Source: Turritopsis dohrnii
Taxonomy: Eukaryota > Cnidaria > Hydrozoa > Anthoathecata > Oceaniidae
Assembly: GCA_027922465.2 (NCBI GenBank)
Contig: BQMF02000053.1
Location: forward strand, 558,001-622,000
DNA length: 64,000 nucleotides
Direction: 5' to 3'
Below the pieces are notes generated by a model. It worked only from the letters and a program-made list of their open reading frames with translations, had not been told where the DNA came from and searched no databases. Positions 30,576 through 42,843 of this stretch are shown piece after piece. A program made the translations under genes and the position numbers. The stretch's first letter is position 1. Each line of letters opens with the position of its first letter.

Positions 30576-33540
30576 GTCATAGAATGGTGATAGATGTTTC
30601 CATTCATATTTTTCTTTCAGTTTCTCATTGTGTCTTATTTGTAAGGGCATTTTTTTTTATCTTTCAGCGTTATACGTTTTGAGCAGCATTTTGTTTTTAA
30701 GCAAGGTTTTTTTTTTCTACTTTCCTTTGTTCCTTTCAAATTATTTTACTTTGAATGGCCAACATGGTTAGCATTTTGTTTAAAGTTTTGTTTGTTGACA
30801 TCAGCAAATGAATTCGTCTTTTATTTGTTATACTGGTTACCATGGAATACAATCAGCAATCATTTGCTATGTTAATTAGGTAAAGCTGTTTAACACCACA
30901 GATTTTGCCTTAAAAATGAATACACAACGATGACAAAAGACGAACACGTTTATTACGAAGTAGTCACAAACCAATTGTGGCGACTGATCGTAAAAAAACA
31001 GTACAAATTGTTATTTTTGCACATGGCATGCCATTAACTCCCCCTCCACACACACACAAACTTCATTTCTTCATTCAATCTTGTATTAGCTATAATGTGA
31101 AAGGTAGGTAACTTCATTGCACCAATTAATTAATGAAAAAATGTGGTTTTGTACTAATGACATAAAAAAAGATAACGTTCGCAAAAATCATAATGAATTA
31201 AGCAACATCTGATTAGAACCAATCTTTAGCATTAATTGTAAGAATTGAATGGTAACAAAGTGTTCTGATAAATTAGGTTGTTAATTAACGTCAGTAGAAT
31301 ACAGTCATGTTCTTTTTTCCGATAAGACATCTGAAAAAACAAACTACATAAAACCAACAAGTAATTAAAGGTCTATTAAAACAGCGCTGATGCTCTAAAA
31401 TTAGTTGCAAAAAAAAGCGCTGGTATTTATTTCTTGACGTAAAGCAATCAAAATTTATTTTGTAGACTAATCTACCAAGACAAAAAAACTTTGTGTTTCT
31501 GCATACAATATCTGATTGTATTTCCAAATATGAAGCTAACGGCTCAGAGGATGAGACTATACTTATTCCTTTTATGATACTCAAGGGATGGAAAATGTTC
31601 CGTCCAACGAAACTATTACATTTCACCTGTACCTAAAAGTGTATTTAGATATTACACGTCGATTAAGATAAAAATTAGATAAAAATTAGATTGAAAAAGT
31701 TATGGTAATTTTAGATAAAATCAACCTGAAATGTCCTAATCTTGCCCATCGAAGTTCTGACATGGAAGAATCTACACTAGCTACTATACTATTTAATGCT
31801 ATACTATACTATGCTGTGCTTGCCAGAAAAAAAAGTCTAGCAACACAATAAGTGGAGCATGGACCATCCCACTATTAAAAATCTGACATGATTTATGGAA
31901 TATGACAATATTCCCTAAACAGTGCATAATTCTAAGTATATTTTTAAGTTTGAAGTCATTCTCAGCCTCAATATTCTTGTAGATAATGCTCTTTATGATC
32001 TAGATGTCAAGATTTGAATTTTTTCCAAAAGATATTAATTTGCGTTCATTTTTGAATAGGTCTTTAAGATCCATTACATTTTATGGTTTAAAGCAGTTTT
32101 TGTCGAGAAAGTGCTAAAAAAAGATACGATTAAGCTGGAATTTTTTTTTACCCTATCAAAACCATAAATGATTTTTCGAAGTTAAGGGTTGTCACGACTA
32201 CAATATAACTAAAGTGAGGTCACTATAGGCGGAGATTCGTTAACCAACCATTCCTTAGAAACATGGAATGAGCTCTCCTGTTAACACAGAAACAAACAAA
32301 CAAATAGAAACGAATCAACGAAAACACTTTCAAATGTTTTTGAAACAAATGACAGCCACATCGCCATTAATTGAAGGCATATGCACGATTAATTTCCATG
32401 ACAATTTCGAAACAAGAAATGGAAACTGAAAACAATATCTGAATCTCAATTACAAACACAAACTTTCGACGTTCGAGTGACATAAACACTTGGTGTTTAT
32501 GACAATCACAAGAAAAATTCATGATCTTTGTAATTAGAGATCATTCTTGTGATAGCAGCGTGGTGTATGTGTGACATCACGTGATTTTGCTGATCTGTTT
32601 GAGATTTTCAGCCAACAAAGCAATCTGCGTCATATTCAATTCTTGAACCATGGGTTTCTTAGGTTTTCGATGTTATGCTGGAAGTCAACAAGCCCACTTA
32701 ATCTACTAGAAACTTTTGTCAACTTCCTACGACAATAGAAGAATCCAAGAGGAACTCCTACGTAGAGGAACTTTCATAAAGATTCATATGTGCACTTCAG
32801 TTCCATGTTAAAGCTTCATTGAGTAAAACACAGTTTGTGAAACTTTCCAAACAAAGAGTTTTAAGGAATTGCCAGTTTTCTTATAAAAGGATGTCTACAC
32901 GTACTGTTGGTGCAAAAATATACGAAGAGTAATAGATTCTTTCTAAATGATATCCAAATTCATTATCCACCTTATCGTCATCATTAATGTCTTATTGAAG
33001 AACAATCTTTATTGTCCAGCTCATTTCTTCATCAGAATCCATCATCACTTACTCAACAGAATAATATGTAGTAAGCACAATATTGTGTTTTTAAACGATA
33101 TGTGAATTAGATCTTCCTCCAGACAAATGTTTGTGTCTTTCCTTCCCTATGCCTGAGCACTCACAACCCACTTCATTCGAAACAAACTTTAAGACGAAAT
33201 CCTTTTCAAAAAAGTTATGAAATATTGCCGTTTGCATTTATCATCAATTTGAAATTATGCAATAGTATCTACATTGTCCAGTCCAAAAAATCTCCTTTTC
33301 AAAATTTTAAAATTTAAAATTTTTTTTTAATCACAGTGTGAAAAGAAAAAGGGTTTTTTGTTTATTACGTCGAACACGATGTTGACATTTTGTAAATTAC
33401 AGAATGTTCTTGGTCAAATCTGTTAATCTTATTCCTACATGAATTTCTTCCTTTTAAGTTTGCTACCATCATATGTCAGGCGAAATTACAAAACATACGT
33501 ATGACAAGAATGTCTTGGATTACAGTTAAACATTTTGCAC
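30576..33540. other. gene-poor sequence
   Basis: A 112-codon open frame on the minus strand (31291-31626) has no recognisable similarity. TGACATCACGTGA at 32572-32584 joins a CRE/AP-1-like and an E-box-like motif and could act on the downstream bZIP gene. Confidence 0.35.
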
Positions 33541-33558
33541 TTATGATTTACATTATAC

Positions 33559-33713
33559 ACGTCATCAGAATCTTCTAGACGCGCGTCTCTTTTCATATCA
33601 AGTGTTTGTGGGATGGTTTCCACGTGCTAATCCGAACTATGATACCATGATAATCAGTGAATGGTACCCGGTGTATTTAATAGCAGTTAATATCTGATTA
33701 AAAGCATAAAAGG
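33559..33713 (+). promoter_or_regulatory. putative stress-type promoter 1 of the bZIP gene
   Basis: In order: ACGTCA CRE half-site (33559-33564), a three-unit heat-shock-element match AGAATCTTCTAGAC (33567-33580), CACGTG E-box (about 33622), and a TATA-like CATAAAAGG (about 33705) some 60 bp before the ATG. Motif matches only. Confidence 0.4.
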
Positions 33714-33769
33714 CGAACCTATACACTGTTTAGAATTCATTTCTTGTCCTGAACGAAAATCGAACAAGG

Positions 33770-36730
33770 ATGTTGGGAATTTTAGAAGACGGATTTCAGC
33801 TCTCGCCTGTAAGTTTCTGTCCGTACTTCCTTCATAAAATTTAATTGTCGTTTAATGGAATATTCGAAACTAAATTATCCCTACAATGACCTAACTTATT
33901 TCATCGTGAACAGTTTTGCTTATAAAATACTGAAAAGTCAAAAATGATCATAACAATTGGTCACAATTTTCAGAAGGTTAAATTATGTTCTACGATGGTA
34001 AAGAAGGGTTTTTATAAAAAAAGAAAATCCAATTCGTTACTGACGTATGCAAATTCTTCAAGTATGACACCTTGATTTTGTGACGGTTGGCGGGGTACTG
34101 TTAACGGAACATTTTCTTTTACAGCCTGCCACAGATTGAATTTTACAGGTCGTTATAAAAAATTATTACTAAAACTTATATAACAAATGATCCTGATTTT
34201 TGGACGTGTTCGTATGAAGGATTTTTCTTCAGGTATTCTGTTGCATAACCTAACGAACTAATTTCGGTCTGTAATTAAAACTGTTGAGTTAAACGAGAGG
34301 AAGGTTTGTATTTTGTAGATTGAACATTGAAAAACATCATTATTTATATAAGATTCTTAAAATTTAAGAATTTAACATTGGGCCATCCGACACGATAACT
34401 GTTTGTTTCAATACTTTCTTACTATCATCCTTGTAGAAATCATGTTTTGGAATTTTGTAACTCCTTTTCTAGTATGCTTTCAAAAACCGTTTGCTTGATT
34501 TTGTATCACAAACATGCTGTTTTTTATATAGCCCGAAGTATCGATTTGTCCGCCCGACATAAAACAAGCACTTTTGTAACAGACCCCATTCTAATATTGG
34601 ACAATTTTTTCGTTTGGTTGGAAATTTAGAGAATGCATATGTATGGCAACGTTTGATTTTTCGTTTCACGCATTTTGCAAAAGATTTCAATACGATACCC
34701 ATATGTTTGTGGGGTCATGAGATGCTGTACACTGGTGTTAGCACTTTCTGGATCATTTTAACACATCAAAGCAACATCCAGAGACTATCGTTCAGATTGA
34801 CCTTAAGAAATTCTTAGAGTTCTGAGTAGATTCAAAATCTATAAAAATACCATAGTTTTTTTTGTGCGTTTGGCGCATCCGGTGATAAATGGTTGACACA
34901 AACATCGACCAAACGTGCTAAGTATCGTCAAAATATTTCCGAGGTTTCTAACAATATCGCTTATGTATGATAGAAACCGGTTATGTTTACAAGCGGTAGG
35001 CGTTTAAACACGACAAAAATTAATTCTTTTATCATGTAACTTACATTAATTATGCCTCTATGATTCTATTGTTCTTATTGTAATAAATTACATCTACATG
35101 TAGGTTGTATTTACATTACGTTGCATAATTTAAAGAGTACGCATAATTTATTTATATCATCATGACAAGCTTGTGTGAAAACAGATACGGATTGTTTCAA
35201 CACTTTATTTCGCAATTTCAGAACGATTCAACAAACATACTTGAAATTCAACAGTCTCCTTATAGAAAAAAAACTTTATTAACACGCATAAACTAAGCAG
35301 TTCTTCTAAATATGACGATAATCAACAACAAGTTGCTATTAGCAACGTTGCGTAGGCAACGCTAGCAGTAATGAGCTAGCACTGTTATAATTAGCTTTTA
35401 TTAAGCAAGAATCTAGCGTGGGCAAGTAAGCAACATATATAAACATGATGATAGAAACATTAGCCAGAATATTTTGACTATCGGGTTGAAGACACATACT
35501 TCAATTTTTTTACATAAACGCGTGTGACCACACTTCATACAAATGCCAATCCTCGCGCTACACACACCGGTAAGTCGCTGTGTAAGACTACATGTGTATA
35601 TTCAAAATGTAGTCTTTCTATATCGTTTCAGATTTTACTAAGATCTTGTTACACTAGGTTCTTGGGAAGCCCTTTGCATATACGTTTTCAAAAACCACGT
35701 TTTATGGATTTTGTCCCTTCATGGTTTCATGATTATTTCAACTACGTTTTAGTGCGGAGCAATTTAATTGATTCATACCTCTAAAGTTTCGTTTCAGTTT
35801 GGCGTAATCACCTTTTTCTGAACCATTTTTTTTTTTTTTTAATTGTCGAGAATGTGTTTAAACATTTATGTTATGTTCAAAACTTTGGTACTTTTATCAA
35901 CGAGCAAGCAAAATATGGCCTTAAACATTCTCAAAGTTTGTTGACTGGCCTTGAATTGAAAATTTTCTATCTGCCATTCAGGTGATTGAACAGAAGGCGT
36001 TTCTTCTGCACGACACAAACTTGTTTCAAATGGCGGAAGAAGGAACTTACATTAAAAAGGAAGACGAAGACGAGTTTTCTGCAGATTCTTGGGAAACAGC
36101 TTCGACGGAAGAGTTAGATGAAGTTATGGAATTCTCAAAAGCCCTACTCAGTCCTGACGTGCCAAGTGTTTACGATGAAAATCAATTCAACTTCAATGAC
36201 GTATCGCCTAAACCTTTGACGGTGAGTTTCTGACAGCTTGTAACGTCTACGCGTGTCGGTTTTTCATCTTATTCATTACTCTGTTTTTTACACCAAAAAC
36301 TCATTTTTTCGTATTATAGAAAAAACTGGAAATTATTAGTTCTGGTAGTCCATCCTACCTGGAAGAAACAACTGAAACGCGAGCAATGAAACGCGAAAAG
36401 AACAGGTTAGCGGCAAGAAGATGTCGACAAAAACAAAAAGACAGAATCGACTATCTAGAAAAGGTAAGCTTATTCCCGTATACGTCACTCAATCCTAAAA
36501 TTTGTAAAATATTAACAAACATTGATTTCTTGAATTTTTTTTCTCTTTCTATGAAGGATGTGAAAGAAATAGAAACAGCGAATCTACAAGTTGAGAACGA
36601 AATTCGTTTTCTTCAGCATCAACTGAAAGAGTTGACTGACATGCTGCTCAATCATAATTGTGTTTTACAAGCACCAAAATTAACACATTATAGAGAAAAA
36701 TACGCAGAAAGTATTCCTTGTTTTTGGTGA
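33770..36730 (+). CDS. AP-1/ATF3-like bZIP transcription factor
   Basis: Exons 33770-33808, 35982-36221, 36320-36463 and 36557-36730, all phase 0, giving 197 codons plus stop in frame. The N-terminal half is acidic (KKEDEDEFSADSWETASTEELDE) and probably activating. The DNA-binding basic region KREKNRLAARRCRQKQKDR has the N-x-x-A-A-x-x-C-R signature of the Fos/Jun/ATF3 group. A leucine zipper follows (LEK-DVKEIETANLQVENEI...LKELTDML), then LNHNC, reminiscent of the post-zipper H-P-C motif of Fos/ATF3. It would act in the nucleus as a dimer on TRE/CRE sites. Fos, ATF3/JDP2 or a lineage-specific AP-1 member are all possible. An intron splits the basic region from the zipper. AATAAA lies at 37168-37173. 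Confidence 0.88.
33809..35340. other. bZIP gene intron 1
   Basis: AT-rich; small open frames around 34447-34817 lack splice-bounded coding structure. Confidence 0.4.
35347..35443 (+). promoter_or_regulatory. putative promoter 2 of the bZIP gene
   Basis: GTTGC-GTAG-GCAAC (35347-35360) resembles an RFX X-box, with the correct 4-bp spacing of its arms, followed 76 bp later by TATATAAA (35436-35443). Supports a second start for this gene. Confidence 0.4.
35543..35569 (+). CDS. candidate alternative first exon of the bZIP gene
   Basis: ATG followed by PILALHTP and a GTAAGT donor, phase 0, so it joins the common exon at 35982 as well as the upstream first exon does. Both first exons end in a Pro codon. 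A TATATAAA box lies 107 bp upstream with no ATG between the expected start site and this one. Confidence 0.5.
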
Positions 36731-37173
36731 AGCACAGTTGATCTGGATGTAACAGTTGATTTGTATATAACAGTTGAATGAGTATAAGTCGCGTCATATT
36801 TGCTGGAATGACTTTAAATCAAATACAAGTTTATTATGCTGGAGAGATAAAAAAAAAAGGGTATATGAAATTTTGACCACAAGTACATTTGCAAACATTT
36901 TATATATATATTTTTGTTAAATTATGAAACAGTTGTCTGAAGCTATTATAAAGCATAGCTTTGGTCCGCAAATGAACGGGATGATGCAAAGGGTTCTACA
37001 ATTCTGTTAACGCAATGTTTTAGAATAAGTTTTAAAATTCCAGAAATTTTGGAAAATTAATCATGTACATATATAAATAATATATATTCACTATCTTGTT
37101 TACACATTCTTCGCTTGTAAATGTGTTGTACAAATCTGTAAATATGAGTTTTCTCATAACTTATGTAAATAAA

Positions 37174-38592
37174 ACCTATTTTATGTATAGAACGTTTTAT
37201 TATGGTAGGGTTTAACTACCAGTTCGCTATATAATGATTTATAGTGATAGTTCAATTTTTGCCGATATTTATTCTGTTGACCAGAGTGAGTGATAAACTC
37301 TCAAATGAAATACTAAATATCATACACATCAATTACTTTTGTCGTGTTTATATATCCCTTCTGTCTACCTACGATTCTGTAATCATCCTTGACTTTTTTA
37401 GGATTTAAGAATTCAGGGTCTTGAAAAGAATTTCAAGTATGGAAAATTCGTTTGGAATTTCATCAAAATTTTTAAACGAACGATTACAAGATTACCTTGA
37501 TCGCGATTCCATGTTTGAACATGATACTGCAGATTTTTTTGGCGCCAAACTTTGAACGGTAGACAGAAAACTATTCTTTTTAGTATTTTGTATAATTTAA
37601 TCAATGTAGTTCTGAATTAACAACCGTCGATAAAGTATATGATAGGTTGGAGTGCAACGGCTAGGAAAGTACGGCCATAGAAATTTCACTGAATTTAACC
37701 GGACTCATCAATCTCATGATGACCAAAGTAGATTTTGACAAATTCACACAAATGGACGTCTGAGTGTAATATAACGTTTTTATCGTCATGGTGACACGAG
37801 GTTCGACGTCATTTACAAAAATTGATTAGTTCAACAAAATGTTTGCCTTTTCATTCCTACGTTTTACGTAAGTTCTTAATCGCAACCAATTAATTTTCTA
37901 ACCCTTTGAAATTCTTTTTTAATGACCCTCGACTCTTTTTGTGTGCATACATCTATCACAAACCATGTTGTTCTAGCAGTTCATTGATCACTAGTTGTGC
38001 TCAGACTCAGCACGACTTTTTTGCGGTTACAAGGCAGCAGTAGTGGGAGGTAGAAGTAACCATACATGTGTAAGGCCAAAGCCTAAAACACGCACTTGAC
38101 TCCTTCACTACACATTATCGTGTTGTATAAATCTTTTGATGAGCTATTGAATTTGAAATCCGACTGCAACTTTGTGGAATCTTTTATCATAAGTAACTGG
38201 GAGTTTTTAGTCCTTGGGCTTCCATCCGTAATGGTTGGTTCTTCCGGCCATCGACCTGCAACTAGTAGTTGACTTACAAACAGAGATACGATATAGCATT
38301 AATCTAACTTACCCGAAGGCCAGTGTGCAGCCAATCGATCCACGGAATTTTAGGCAACTTATAGCTAACTCGTGAGAATGCCATCGAAAAATTTTGATTT
38401 TGAACGAAATTTTGTGGGTCTGCACAAACAGTTAAATTCGAAATTAAAACAACTTCTACGTTGTGTTTCAACTTTTTGGCTTGATAAAATTTTGCCAAAA
38501 AAAATCTTTTTGTTCGTCAAGATGTATTAGCGAATGACAACTATATACCAAAAACAGAATCCCTGCAAATGTTTAGTTTTCTTCGGCGCACC
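37174..38592. other. intergenic sequence
   Basis: A degenerate, inverted relic of the 127-bp unit occurs at about 38390-38480. Otherwise nothing recognised. Confidence 0.4.
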
Positions 38593-39298
38593 CAGTGGAC
38601 AAAATCGTCAAAAGGCACTGCGATGAAGAGCATTTCCATTGAAATAGAAATGAACTCCCAGAAATCTCAGAGATTCGTCAACAAATTTGCCGACTGGGTA
38701 CCACCTTAAAAAGACTGGGTACCACCTTAAAGAGAATGTTTACTTGTCGAATTGTTCGTTTACGTATTATATTTTACATTTCGATGACAGTTAATATCCG
38801 GTATTCATGTCTTATGGTTTTCGTCATTTTCACTAATTGTCTCTCATAAATCTATCTTAGATATATCTATCTTACATCTCCATTATATTAAAGTAAACAA
38901 TAAATAAAAAAATACAGTGTGTTCAACTAACAATTTCAGCCCAGTGGGCAATATCGTCAAAAAATCACTGCGACGGAGAGCACTTTTATTGAAACTATGT
39001 GTATATTTGCAAAGAAATGCAATCTTTCGCAGTTTTTTAACAAATGTGCCGGCTGGAGACCAACAAACTATTCGGTGAAAACTCTTATAAAAGAGATTGA
39101 AAAAACGAGACAAATGTTGTTTATAAACTCAATTAACCAAACAAACAATGTTTCTGTTTCTGTAATTGTTAGATGAACTATATGTTAAATGTTTCAAAAA
39201 GTCACTACAACGAAGAGCATGTTTATTAAAACAGTGTGCATATTTCCATAGAAATACACTCCTCCGCAGAGATTTTTCAGCAAACATGTCCACTGGGT
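38593..39298. mobile_element. cluster of three CAGTGGGCAAA-family hairpin MITEs
   Basis: Copies at about 38593-38699, 38942-39057 and 39190-39298. Each has the paired ends (CAGTGG.CAAAATCGTC and TGTCCACTGGG-like) and the internal ACTGCGA.G/ CTCCGCAG pairing. They are strongly diverged from each other, so the family is old or fast-evolving. Confidence 0.7.
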
Positions 39299-39468
39299 AG
39301 TTGTCATGGTCACCAACACATTAGCTTCGTTCCCATGGCTTTTCTCTCTTAACAAAATATGTAAATCTTAAAAAATTCAAATAATGTAAAACACATGAAG
39401 AACGTTATCAAAATATTAAAACAGGAAAAATCCCTCAGAACATTGTTTGACTATGCATCTCAAGTTTA

Positions 39469-42400
39469 GATTGGAAGATTATCCGTCCAATTAAGTAATT
39501 CTTTGGCTTCTAACACATTGAGCTCGTCTTCGTCACCGCCGTCATTTTGTCCGTTATTCTCTAGCAGTTCGACTGGTGATGACGGTAAGGAGATGTGTAG
39601 GTCTGAAACAAGATATAAAACATTTTGGATCAATCTTCGAATAAAACAAACGCCACTCCAACCCAAAACACCGCCACCCATCCAGAAGAACCCACTCATC
39701 ATTTGAGTGGACAAGGAAAACCATAAACTTGGACCTCCTCCCTCTAAACCCACTAACCATTTCATCCGTCTAAAACTTTTTAGAATATAAATGCCTCATG
39801 GAGAAATAAGCTTACTTGTGATTGGCTTGTTAGCGTGAATGTCTTTCAGTAACTTGATCTTATCCGCTTTCAATCTTTCTAACTGTCTTTTGCTGGTGAC
39901 ATCTTTCTTAAATTGACCGAACATCAACATCCGATGTTCCGATAACTGTCGGGAAACTTCCATGTCGAGGTCATTCTTCAGTAAACCATAATCAGCATGG
40001 CTAAACCGCTCGCCCAGCAGATTACCAAACGGATTACTGATATCCTGATCACATTTCGTTGCACCGGTACACCTCCATGACCTCAAATACTCTTCATACG
40101 AAAGTTTATGTTGGTTAGGAGAATTTAAATGTTGATGCGGTTTACTTTTGTCATGTGTCTTCTCATCGACTTCCCCGAATGTTTCTTCCTTGCTACCTGT
40201 TGGTGATACGAGATGTTCGTGCAGACGAAACGGCCGCAACTCGTGATGACGCGTGATTGGGAAGAAAGAGGCTGACAGAGACAGAAACGGAATGAATTAA
40301 ATGAAAGATTCATACAAGATAACCGGAATTTTTCTGATGTGGTCAGTTTTACCAAGTCATTTCTCTACAAAAACCTACTTACATTCATGTCTTTGTGACT
40401 GCATGACAGTCTCGTTTACAAGCTGTTTGTAGCGTACCGGTGAGTTTCGAAGAATGTTTACTGCCCGGGTATTGATCGCATCTTCAAGAACAGGATCAGA
40501 AAGAAGATTTTGCACCGCAAGCAGAAGATGGGGGATCGAACTTTCCGCAGTCCATTCTTTCAAGTGACCAATACAAATCGAGCCGTTCGCTTCATCGACT
40601 ACATGGTAAGCCGAAAATGTATCAGTTAGGAGGTAAAGATATCGTCAAAAACACTTACTGTTAGGAGGTAAAGATATCGTCACGAACACTGACTGTTAGG
40701 AGGTAAAGCTATCGTCACGAACACTTACTGTTAGGAGGTAAAGATATCGTCACGAACACTTACTGTTAGGAGGTAAAGATATCGTCACGAACACTTGCTG
40801 TTAGGAGGTAAAGATATCGTCACGAACACTTGCTGTTAGGAGGTAAAGATATCGTCACGAACACTTGCTGTTAGGAGGTAAAGATATCGTCACGAACACT
40901 TGCTGTTAGGAGGTAAAGATATCGTCACGAACACTGACTGTTAGGAGGTAAAGATATCGTCACGAACACTTACTGTTAGGAGGTAAAGATATCGTCACGA
41001 ACACTTACTGTTAGGAGGTAAAGATATCGTCACGAACACTTACTGTTAGGAGGTAAAGCTATCGTCACGAACACTTACTGTTAGGAGGTAAAGATATCGT
41101 CACGAACACTTACTGTTAGGAGGTAAAGATATCGTCACGAACACTTACTGTTAGGAGGTAAAGATATCGTCACGAACACTGACTGTTAGGAGGTAAAGAT
41201 ATCGTCACGAACACTTACTGTTAGGAGGTAAAGATATCGTCACGAACACTTACTGTTAGGAGGTAATGGTATCGTCAAAAACACTTACTGTTTGGATGGA
41301 ATGGTATCGCAAGAAACACTTACTGTTAGGATGGAATGGTATCGCAAGAAACACTTACTGTTAGGAGGTAAAGGTATCGTCAGAAACACTTACTGTTAGG
41401 ATGGAATGGTATCGCAAGAAACACTTACTGTTAGGATGGAATGGTATCGCAAGAAACACTTACTGTTAGGATGGAATGGTATCGCAAGAAACACTTACTG
41501 TTAGGAGGTAAAGGTATCGTCATTAACACTTACTGTTAGGATGGAATGGTATTGCAAGAAACACTTACTGTTAGGATGGAATGGTATCGCAAGAAACACT
41601 TACTGTTAGGATGGAATGGTATCGCAAGAAACACTTACTGTTAGGAGGTAAAGGTATCGTCAGAAACACTTACTGTTAGGATGGAATGGTATCGCAAGAA
41701 ACACTTACTGTTAGGATGGAATGGTATCGTCACGAACACTACTGTTGGAGGTTCCAGGTTGAAATGTTCATTAAACTTCAAGGTGATGATGAATTTTCCA
41801 TCTAAGTGTTAACAGAATGACTCAAATAAATCAAACACGTTTCACTCAAAACAAAGTGTCATCCATCTCAAAAAAACAAACCTCAAGATAAACATAATTC
41901 CGAATCAATAGACGCACAAGGTAAGTGACAATTTGGTCTAATTGGCACCGTTGATTTAAAGCTTGGACCAAAAATGAAAATAGAACTTTTGTCTGGTAAA
42001 ATTATGACAAAAATATCATTAAAAAGAAATACCAATAAAAATCAATAAAATTCATAAACGTATAAGAAATATGGTTTCCATGTTTTCCAATCAATATGTC
42101 AATGAAACAATACCTTGCCAGATCGTGCCTTTGAGACCAGTCAATGTCACAACCCATTCAAAAAAGTTATCATCGATGACATATGCCTCAATTCCCTAGA
42201 CGCAAAATTATAATATCAAAATTCTGATGGGATCTTTTAAGGGTTTTTTATTAGGTTTCATTGGGTATGTTTCTGACCTCCAAATGTTTTGCTATCGACA
42301 GACACACTTTTATGTAACAACAAAAACATAAATCTAATTCCAAATAACAAAGTATTTTCAGTTAATATAAATAACTAAAAGTCCGTCCCAATCTTGTGTA

Positions 42401-42843
42401 GACCTTTTTAATTAACATCCATTCCTTCGTAAATAAAAGTGATAAGAATATCAAAAAACAGGTATTTCTAAAATGTTTGATAAATTAAAACCTTTGAAAA
42501 TTTCATTAAAATTTATATAACATTGCTAGTGGAGTCTCCACACTCTGAAACGTATGCTAAACTGCCATTGTGGCTGGAGGAGCATAAGGGTAGAAGTAGT
42601 CCAAGGGTGTTTTAGTACAGTATTCGCTTTCGCTGCTATCGCAAAAATCTGAACTGCCACATTTCACACGCGACTATGAAGTTGGAGTGTGTAAACAAGG
42701 GAACTAAAATCATTGATAAGGCACATCACAAATGGAATGCAAGTTACCTACGAATCAAGACTTACCCATAATTTCAACTTTCGCAGTTTAAAGAGCTCTT
42801 TTTCTAGCAAGAGATACGCACGACAATGAAATGCCGTGGACAT
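39469..42843 (-). CDS. UBE2U: ubiquitin-conjugating enzyme E2, UBE2U-like
   Basis: Six exons on the minus strand: 42843-42766, 42195-42114, 41801-41709, 40598-40383, 40271-39816, 39602-39469. Phases close exactly for 352 codons. The UBC fold is complete: N-terminal helix (MSTAFHCRAYLLLEKELFKL), FEWVVTLTGLKGTIW, FIITLKF, PPTVVFVTIPFHPNID, the active-site Cys in NGSICIGHLKEW, then SIPHLLLAVQNLLSDPVLEDAIN. FVTIPFHPN, the DPVLE segment and a C-terminal SYEEYLRSWRC block match the UBE2U type as I know it, as does the long acidic/polar tail. The catalytic Cys suggests it can carry ubiquitin; the usual HPN motif is kept. The mammalian gene is little studied. Intron 3 is a 35-bp minisatellite. Confidence 0.9.
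40626..41745. repeat. 35-bp minisatellite of 32 units derived from a UBE2U exon/donor junction
   Basis: Unit starts lie exactly 35 bp apart from 40626 to 41711. Read on the minus strand each unit contains the last ~25 bp of UBE2U exon 3 and its 5' splice site (CCTAACA then GTAAGTGTT). The unit at 41711-41745 is the real exon end; the rest fill the intron. Two sequence types: GGATGGAATGG-type units near the exon, GGAGGTAAAGA-type units distal. Confidence 0.95.

Noticed and set aside
31291..31626. 111-codon minus-strand frame preceded by a possible acceptor
   Set aside because: Long for this base composition, but no recognisable similarity, no partner exon and AT-typical residue content; left as an open frame only.
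39503..39706. Plus-strand frame opposite the UBE2U last exon
   Set aside because: It is the antisense shadow of a well-supported minus-strand exon.
40626..41745. Regular 35-bp direct repeats resembling a CRISPR array
   Set aside because: There are no spacers: units are head to tail, the genome is eukaryotic, and the unit is derived from a UBE2U exon/donor junction.
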